Source of the DNA: SpSt-501 sp037481615
GTDB taxonomy: Bacteria; Desulfobacterota; Desulfobacteria; Desulfobacterales; SpSt-501
Strand: one strand, 5' to 3'
Length of the DNA stretch: 64,000 bases
Assembly: GCA_037481615.1 (NCBI GenBank)
Contig: JBBFLI010000012.1
Shown here: piece by piece, positions 59,597 through 64,000 of the stretch
Layout of the letters: every line of letters begins with the position of its first letter
How positions within the stretch are numbered: the first letter of the stretch is position 1
The notes under the pieces: generated by a model
The model's input: the letters and a program-made list of their open reading frames with translations, nothing else
Told to the model about the DNA's origin: nothing
Database searches by the model: none
Program-made: the position numbers and the translations under genes

Positions 59597-60256
59597 TCAG
59601 GGCTCTTTCCAGCCGTGCTCGCCGATCAGCTTGACGAAGCGGCAGCCGCCGAGTCGGGTCTCCCGGTAGCCGCTTTTTTCCTTCAGGATCCGCACCAGCT
59701 CCTGGGTGTGCTGGTTGCCGACCGGCGCGACGAGCCGGCCGCCCGGTTTGAGCTGTTTGAGCAGCACCTCCGGCACGCGCGGCGCCCCGGCGGTGAGGAG
59801 AATGGCGTCGAAGGGGCTTTCCTCCTCCCAGCCCTTGGAGCCGTCGCCGTAACGGGTGACGATGTTGAAGAGCTTGAGTTCGTCAAAAAGGCGCCGGGCC
59901 TGGAGGTAGAGCGAACGGATGCGCTCGATCGTGTAGACGCGATAGGCGATCTGCGCGAGGATCGCCGCCTGGTAGCCGGAGCCGGTCCCGATTTCGAGCA
60001 CCCGGCAATCCGGGGTCAGCTCGAGGGCCTGGGTCATCTCGGCCACGATGTAGGGCTGGGAGATCGTCTGCTGCTCGCCGATCGGCAGGGGATAATCGCC
60101 GTAGGCCTGGTCGCGCAGCGCCTCACTCACGAAGAGGTGCCGCGGCACGGCGCGCATGGCCGCGAGCACGGCCGGATCGGTCACGCCCCGGGCCTCGATC
60201 TGGCGGCGGACCATCTCCTCGCGCAGGCGGGTGTATTTGGGGGCCTCCGGCTCCAC
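59597..60256 (-). CDS. pcm: Protein-L-isoaspartate O-methyltransferase (219 aa)
   Basis: SAM motif VLEIGTGSGYQAAILAQI (about 85-102), substrate-site YPLPIGEQQTISQPYIVAEM and DAILLTAGAPRVPE. Repairs isoaspartyl residues by methylation. Starts with GTG at 60256 behind AGAGGAAG; a Met at residue 15 is an alternative start. Length is normal. Convergent with the LysR gene and followed by nothing co-directional. Confidence 0.93.
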   Translation of the reverse strand: MEPEAPKYTRLREEMVRRQIEARGVTDPAVLAAMRAVPRHLFVSEALRDQAYGDYPLPIGEQQTISQPYIVAEMTQALELTPDCRVLEIGTGSGYQAAILAQIAYRVYTIERIRSLYLQARRLFDELKLFNIVTRYGDGSKGWEEESPFDAILLTAGAPRVPEVLLKQLKPGGRLVAPVGNQHTQELVRILKEKSGYRETRLGGCRFVKLIGEHGWKEP

Positions 60257-60323
60257 GCGCTTCCTCTACCAGCGGGGCGGCGGGGGGGTCAAGCGGAGCC
60301 GGGCGGCGCGGCCTCCCGGCGGC

Positions 60324-60911
60324 TCAGATCTTGTAGATCACCCGCTTGTCGGTGATGATGATGTCCACGTGCCGGTCGTGATGCTCCATCGGCACCAGGG
60401 ACACGACCTGTTCCTCGAAGGCGAGCGCCACCTTGCGCGTCGTGATCGGCAACTCGGGGATCAGCCGGTCGTAGCTCCCCCGGCCCGTGCCGAGCCTTCC
60501 CCCTTTTTCGTCGAAGGCGATCCCGGGAATGATGGCGATGTCGATCTTCTGGGCCATCACCGGCTTGCAGCGATCGGGCCGCGGCTCGAGGTTGCCGCGG
60601 GGGCCGGGGTGGAGGTCCTTCTCGGGCTGATCGACCTTGTAGAACGAGGCCTTCATCTTCTCGGGATCGAAGGCCGGCAGAGCGAGAATCTTGCCCAGGG
60701 AGAGGGTCTTGCGCAGCAGGTTGCGCGTGCGGACCTCGTTTTCCCCGTCCACGTAAAGCAGAACGACCCGCGATTCCAGGAAATTGGCGAGTTCCAGGAG
60801 CTTGCCCTCGATGACGGCCGTCTTGGCCGCACGCTGTTTTTCGCCCAGGCGGTTGATCGCCTGGATGACCTCCTTGCGGATCTGTTCTTTGGCGGAGCGG
60901 ATTTCGTCCAT
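60324..60911 (-). CDS. 5-Formyltetrahydrofolate cyclo-ligase (195 aa)
   Basis: ATP/folate signature GRLGTGRGSYDRLI (about 146-159) and IAIIPGIAFDEKGG, after MDEIRSAKEQIRKEV. It converts 5-formyl-THF to 5,10-methenyl-THF with ATP, returning folate to the one-carbon pool. ATG at 60911 behind GAGGGGGG; the open frame continues further 5' without a site. Placed 67 bases upstream of pcm on the same strand. Confidence 0.9.
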   Translation of the reverse strand: MDEIRSAKEQIRKEVIQAINRLGEKQRAAKTAVIEGKLLELANFLESRVVLLYVDGENEVRTRNLLRKTLSLGKILALPAFDPEKMKASFYKVDQPEKDLHPGPRGNLEPRPDRCKPVMAQKIDIAIIPGIAFDEKGGRLGTGRGSYDRLIPELPITTRKVALAFEEQVVSLVPMEHHDRHVDIIITDKRVIYKI

Positions 60912-61096
60912 CAGCGCAACCCCCCTCGTGGATTTGACCGGCAGGCGCCCGAGGCGTTCAGGCTTTTGCGACACGTTTTCGCCATCGCGGCGTGACGGCC
61001 GCCGGCGTTCGCCCGGAGACGTTGACCGGCGGCGGCAAATCCGTTAGAAGAAAACGATTTTGCATCGCCACAGCCCCGACGGCGCCGCCAAACGGC

Positions 61097-61112
61097 TAAT
61101 ATAGTCAATTTA
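61097..61112 (+). promoter_or_regulatory. Possible -10 element directly before serS (leaderless start?)
   Basis: TAATATAGT (61097-61105) contains TAATAT and TATAGT. Either -10 would place transcript starts at about 61110-61112, that is at or just before the serS ATG. No ribosome site exists between (CAATTT only), and no -35 is visible. Confidence 0.4.
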
Positions 61113-62386
61113 TGTTGGATATCAAGTACGTACGCCAGAACCTGGCCGAGGTCGAGGCGGCTCTCTCCCGCCGCGGCACCGGGTTCGATCTGCAGGCTTT
61201 CCGCACCGCCGACGAAGAGCGGCGGTGCGATCTCACCCGGCTCGAAGCCCTGCGCCACGAGCGCAACCGCGTCTCCGCCGAGATCGCCCGGCTTAAAAAG
61301 AGCGGCGACCCGGCCGAGGCCCGCGTCTCCGAGATGCGCGAGGTCTCCCAGCGCATCCGCGAACTCGAGGAGCGGGTCGCCGCGAACGAGGAGCGGCTGA
61401 ACGAAATCCTGCTCGGCCTGCCGAATCTGCCGCATGCGAGCGTCCCCGTCGGCCGGGACAGCTCCGAAAACCCGGTGGTCGCCGTCTGGGGCGAGCCGCC
61501 GCGCTTCGACTTCGCGCCCCAGCCTCACTGGGAGATCGGCACGCGGCTCGGCATCCTCGACTTCGAGCGCGCCGCCCGGATCGCGGGCGCGCGCTTCCCC
61601 CTCTATTTCGGGGCCGGGGCCCGCTTGGAGCGGGCCCTCATCCAGTTCATGCTCGACATCCACACCGGCGAGCACGGCTACCGCGAAGTCCTGCCCCCGT
61701 TCATCGTGAACCGTCGGTCGATGACGGCGACCGGGCAGCTGCCGAAATTCGCCGCCGACCTCTTCAAGCTCGAGGGCTGGGACTATTTCCTCATCCCCAC
61801 GGCGGAAGTCCCCCTGACCAACCTCCACCAGGAGGAGATCCTCGCCGAAGAGGACCTGCCCCTTTGCTACACCGCCTACACGCCCTGCTTCCGCTCCGAG
61901 GCGGGCTCCTACGGCAAGGACACCCGCGGGCTCATCCGTCAGCACCAGTTCAACAAGATCGAGCTCGTCCGGTTCTCGCGGCCGGAGGACTCCTACGAGG
62001 AACTCCAGCGGCTGCGCGGCCACGCGGAGACGATCCTGCGCCGGCTCGGGCTGCCCTACCGGGTGGTCGAGCTGTGCACCGGCGACCTCGGCTTCTCCGC
62101 GGCCAAGACCTTCGACCTCGAGGTCTGGATGCCCGGCCAGAACGGCTACCGCGAAATCTCTTCCTGCAGCAACTTCGAAGACTTCCAGGCCCGCCGGGGG
62201 GGGATCCGTTTCCGGCGCCGGGGCCGCAAAGGCACCGAGCTCGTCCACACCCTGAACGGCTCGGGGCTCGCCGTCGGCCGCACCTTCGCGGCGCTGCTCG
62301 AGAACTATCAGCGCCCGGACGGCTCGATCGAGATCCCGCCGGCCCTCCGGCCCTACATGAACGGCGCGGAGCGCTTGACCCCATGA
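61112..62386 (+). CDS. serS: Seryl-tRNA synthetase (424 aa)
   Basis: N-terminal coiled-coil arm (about 30-105) for the tRNA-Ser long variable arm, then the class II core: motif 2 FRSEAGSYGKDTRGLIRQHQ and motif 3 GLAVGRTFAALLENYQ, plus TAEVPLTNLH. Charges tRNA-Ser with serine. No Shine-Dalgarno sequence before the ATG (GTCAATTT), unusual for this window. Its last four bases overlap thrC (ATGA). Confidence 0.96.
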   Translation: MLDIKYVRQNLAEVEAALSRRGTGFDLQAFRTADEERRCDLTRLEALRHERNRVSAEIARLKKSGDPAEARVSEMREVSQRIRELEERVAANEERLNEILLGLPNLPHASVPVGRDSSENPVVAVWGEPPRFDFAPQPHWEIGTRLGILDFERAARIAGARFPLYFGAGARLERALIQFMLDIHTGEHGYREVLPPFIVNRRSMTATGQLPKFAADLFKLEGWDYFLIPTAEVPLTNLHQEEILAEEDLPLCYTAYTPCFRSEAGSYGKDTRGLIRQHQFNKIELVRFSRPEDSYEELQRLRGHAETILRRLGLPYRVVELCTGDLGFSAAKTFDLEVWMPGQNGYREISSCSNFEDFQARRGGIRFRRRGRKGTELVHTLNGSGLAVGRTFAALLENYQRPDGSIEIPPALRPYMNGAERLTP

Positions 62387-63891
62387 GGCTCGACGAGTTC
62401 CCCCCCGAATGGCGCGATCGGCTTCTGCCCGCCCATCCCGGCCGGATGGTCTACCGCTGCCTCGGCTGCGGGTCGGAGTTCGGCATCGAACGGCTGCTCT
62501 ATGTCTGCCCGCAATGCCGGGATGTGCTGCTTCTCGAGGATCTCCACTTCGACCGGCTGCGCGAGCGTCCCGGGAGCGAGTGGCGCCGGATCTTCGACTA
62601 CCGCAAGATGCTCACCCTTCCCGCGCTGCGCGGGATCTACCGCTACCACGAGTTCATCGGCCCGGTGGTGCCGCTCGAGGCCGTGGTCTACCTGGGCGAG
62701 GGCCACACGCCGGTGATCCGCGCCAGCGCCCCCTTGCGCGACCGCGCGGGCGTGGACTTCGGCTTCAAGCACGAGGGGCAGAACCCGAGCGCCTCCTTCA
62801 AGGACCGCGGCATGGCGAGCGCCTTCAGCTACATCCGCACCCTCCTCGCCGCCGGCCACCTCGAACAGGTCCTCGCCGTCTGCGCCTCGACCGGGGACAC
62901 CTCGGCCGCGGCGGCGCTCTACGCCGCCTACCTCCACCCCCGGATCCGCTCCGCGGTGCTGCTCCCCCACGGCAAGGTGACCCCCCAGCAGCTCTCGCAG
63001 CCGCTCGGCTCGGGGGCGATCGTCTACGAAATTCCCGGCGTCTTCGACGATTGCATGAAGGTCGTCGAGGCGCTCTCGGAGCAGTACCCCGTCGCCCTGC
63101 TCAATTCCAAGAACGCCTGGCGCATTCTGGGTCAGGAGTCCTACGCCTACGAGATCGCCCAGGACTTCGAGTACGACGTGGGCCGCCTCGTGGTCGCCGT
63201 CCCCGTCGGCAACGCGGGCAACATCACCGCGGTGCTGGGCGGGTTCCTCAAGTTTTACGAAGCGGGGCTGATCCGCGAGCTGCCGAAGATCCTGGGCGTG
63301 CAGTCGGAACACGCCGACCCCGTGGTGCGCTATTACGAGGAGGCCGACCCCGGCCGGCGCCGTTTCGTCCCTGTGACCGTGCGCCCCAGCGTCGCCCAGG
63401 CGGCGATGATCGGCAACCCCGTCTCCATGCCGCGCGTCATCCGGCTGGTGGAACGTTACAACCAGAGCGCCGGCCGCGAGCGGGTCTTTTTCGTGCGTGT
63501 GAGCGAGCAGGAAATCATGGACTGGCAGCTCACCGCAAACGCGCACGGCCACATCGCCTGCACGCACGGCGGGGAGGCGCTCGCGGGGCTGGTGAAAGCG
63601 AAGCAGGCGGGGCGGGTCGGCGCCGACGAGTTCGCCGTGCTCGATGCGACGGCGCATGCGCTCAAATTCGCGGGGTTCCAGGAGCTCTACTTCGAGGACC
63701 GCTTCCCCCCCGAGTTCGCGATCCGGCCGCGGCCCGAGCTCCGTCGCCGGCCGGTCTTCATCCGCCCCGCGGATCTCGCGCAGGTCCCCGCCCCCGGGGC
63801 CCCGCTCGAGGGCGAGGCGTTCCAGCGATTCGTCCGCCGGACGGCCGAGGAGATCGCATCGCGGCTCGGCCTGGAACCCTCGGGCGGCTGA
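62383..63891 (+). CDS. thrC: Threonine synthase, zinc-ribbon type (502 aa)
   Basis: N-terminal zinc ribbon: Cys26-xx-Cys29 and Cys42-xx-Cys45 in YRCLGCG and YVCPQC, then a PLP fold-II domain with the Schiff-base Lys in NPSASFKDRGMAS (about 141) and the phosphate-binding GNAGN. Converts O-phosphohomoserine to threonine. The zinc ribbon plus a C-terminal extension marks the longer ThrC form of many delta-proteobacteria-like and archaeal genomes. It is coupled to serS by an ATGA overlap; the threonine-degrading tdh/kbl genes are only 7 kb away. Confidence 0.9.
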   Translation: MRLDEFPPEWRDRLLPAHPGRMVYRCLGCGSEFGIERLLYVCPQCRDVLLLEDLHFDRLRERPGSEWRRIFDYRKMLTLPALRGIYRYHEFIGPVVPLEAVVYLGEGHTPVIRASAPLRDRAGVDFGFKHEGQNPSASFKDRGMASAFSYIRTLLAAGHLEQVLAVCASTGDTSAAAALYAAYLHPRIRSAVLLPHGKVTPQQLSQPLGSGAIVYEIPGVFDDCMKVVEALSEQYPVALLNSKNAWRILGQESYAYEIAQDFEYDVGRLVVAVPVGNAGNITAVLGGFLKFYEAGLIRELPKILGVQSEHADPVVRYYEEADPGRRRFVPVTVRPSVAQAAMIGNPVSMPRVIRLVERYNQSAGRERVFFVRVSEQEIMDWQLTANAHGHIACTHGGEALAGLVKAKQAGRVGADEFAVLDATAHALKFAGFQELYFEDRFPPEFAIRPRPELRRRPVFIRPADLAQVPAPGAPLEGEAFQRFVRRTAEEIASRLGLEPSGG

Positions 63892-63930
63892 CCCCGCCCG
63901 GTCCCCGAACGACGTCCGAGAGGAGCCGCC

Positions 63931-64000
63931 ATGAACAGCAGACATCCGGGGTGGTTCGCCGCCCTCGCCCTTCTGGTCTTTGCCTGCGCCTCCACCCCCC
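63931..64000 (+). CDS. N-terminus of a putative lipoprotein (partial)
   Basis: The first 23 codons before the right edge read MNSRHPGWFAALALLVFACA and on to STP: a signal sequence with lipobox LVFAC and Cys19. The AGAGGAG site and 39-base gap from thrC make it a believable gene. The mature protein lies outside the window. Confidence 0.6.
   Translation, partial: MNSRHPGWFAALALLVFACASTP

Noticed and set aside
1..64000. CRISPR arrays, insertion sequences, prophage or toxin-antitoxin genes
   Set aside because: No regularly spaced repeats, transposase, integrase or phage structural genes were seen. Base composition is even apart from short AT-rich promoter islands.

Overview
The window is GC-rich DNA from a Gram-negative bacterium: lipoproteins with lipoboxes, a vWA/OmpA cell-envelope protein, periplasmic HtrA and SppA proteases, TRAP transporters and a flagellar anti-sigma factor. 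No marker gives a firm taxon. Gene content (two TRAP systems, RpiR and LysR regulators, PilZ and sigma-54 signalling, an rsmD-coaD pair, a PPDK-N/receiver protein) fits the Desulfobacterota (former Deltaproteobacteria) best; this placement is inference. I see no rRNA, tRNA, CRISPR array, insertion sequence, prophage or integrase, so it reads as an ordinary, densely coding chromosomal segment. Because of the high GC content, nearly every real gene carries long open frames in other frames; these were ignored.

Layout. 1-2.4 kb: 5' part of a histone-deacetylase-like hydrolase, two lipoproteins and a hemerythrin. 2.5-5.6 kb: a secreted vWA protein with three OmpA domains and a tiny gene after it. 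6.0-14.2 kb: a BASS-type transporter divergent from a sugar-acid locus: RpiR regulator, TRAP transporter (Q, M, P), RraA-like protein, KDG kinase, 2-hydroxyacid dehydrogenase and KDPG aldolase, which would convert a 2-keto-3-deoxy sugar acid to pyruvate plus glyceraldehyde-3-phosphate. 14.3-20.5 kb: a HAD phosphatase, an iron/phosphonate-type ABC importer, a cold-shock gene and a second HAD-like protein. 20.5-26.6 kb: a Gate-domain membrane protein, a cNMP+PilZ protein, an M23 peptidase, a lytic transglycosylase, a PilZ protein, RecX, and FlgM with a near-consensus FliA promoter. 26.7-33.5 kb: SppA, Hsp20, an unrecognised possible double ribbon-helix-helix protein, an RsbU-like phosphatase coupled to a degenerate IMPase, and an HD protein. 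33.6-41.6 kb: MFS exporter, Dus, HtrA, and a second TRAP operon (Tat-exported binding protein) headed by a metallopeptidase and a small membrane protein.

41.8-50.6 kb holds the least understood genes: a 1036-residue membrane protein with its own strong promoter, a DUF3783-like protein, a Gly-tailed lipoprotein, an MBL-fold hydrolase translationally coupled to a 989-residue receiver-receiver-PPDK-N protein, and a small protein with two repeated four-Cys modules. 50.7-64 kb is amino-acid metabolism and housekeeping: glutamate dehydrogenase followed by an NtrBC-like sensor/regulator pair, threonine dehydrogenase and KBL ligase (threonine to glycine), rsmD, coaD, a LysR regulator, pcm, 5-formyl-THF cyclo-ligase, serS, thrC and the start of a lipoprotein gene.

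Functions were assigned by reading motifs and domain order; no database search was possible. Promoters, operators and terminators were found by eye against consensus and are predictions.
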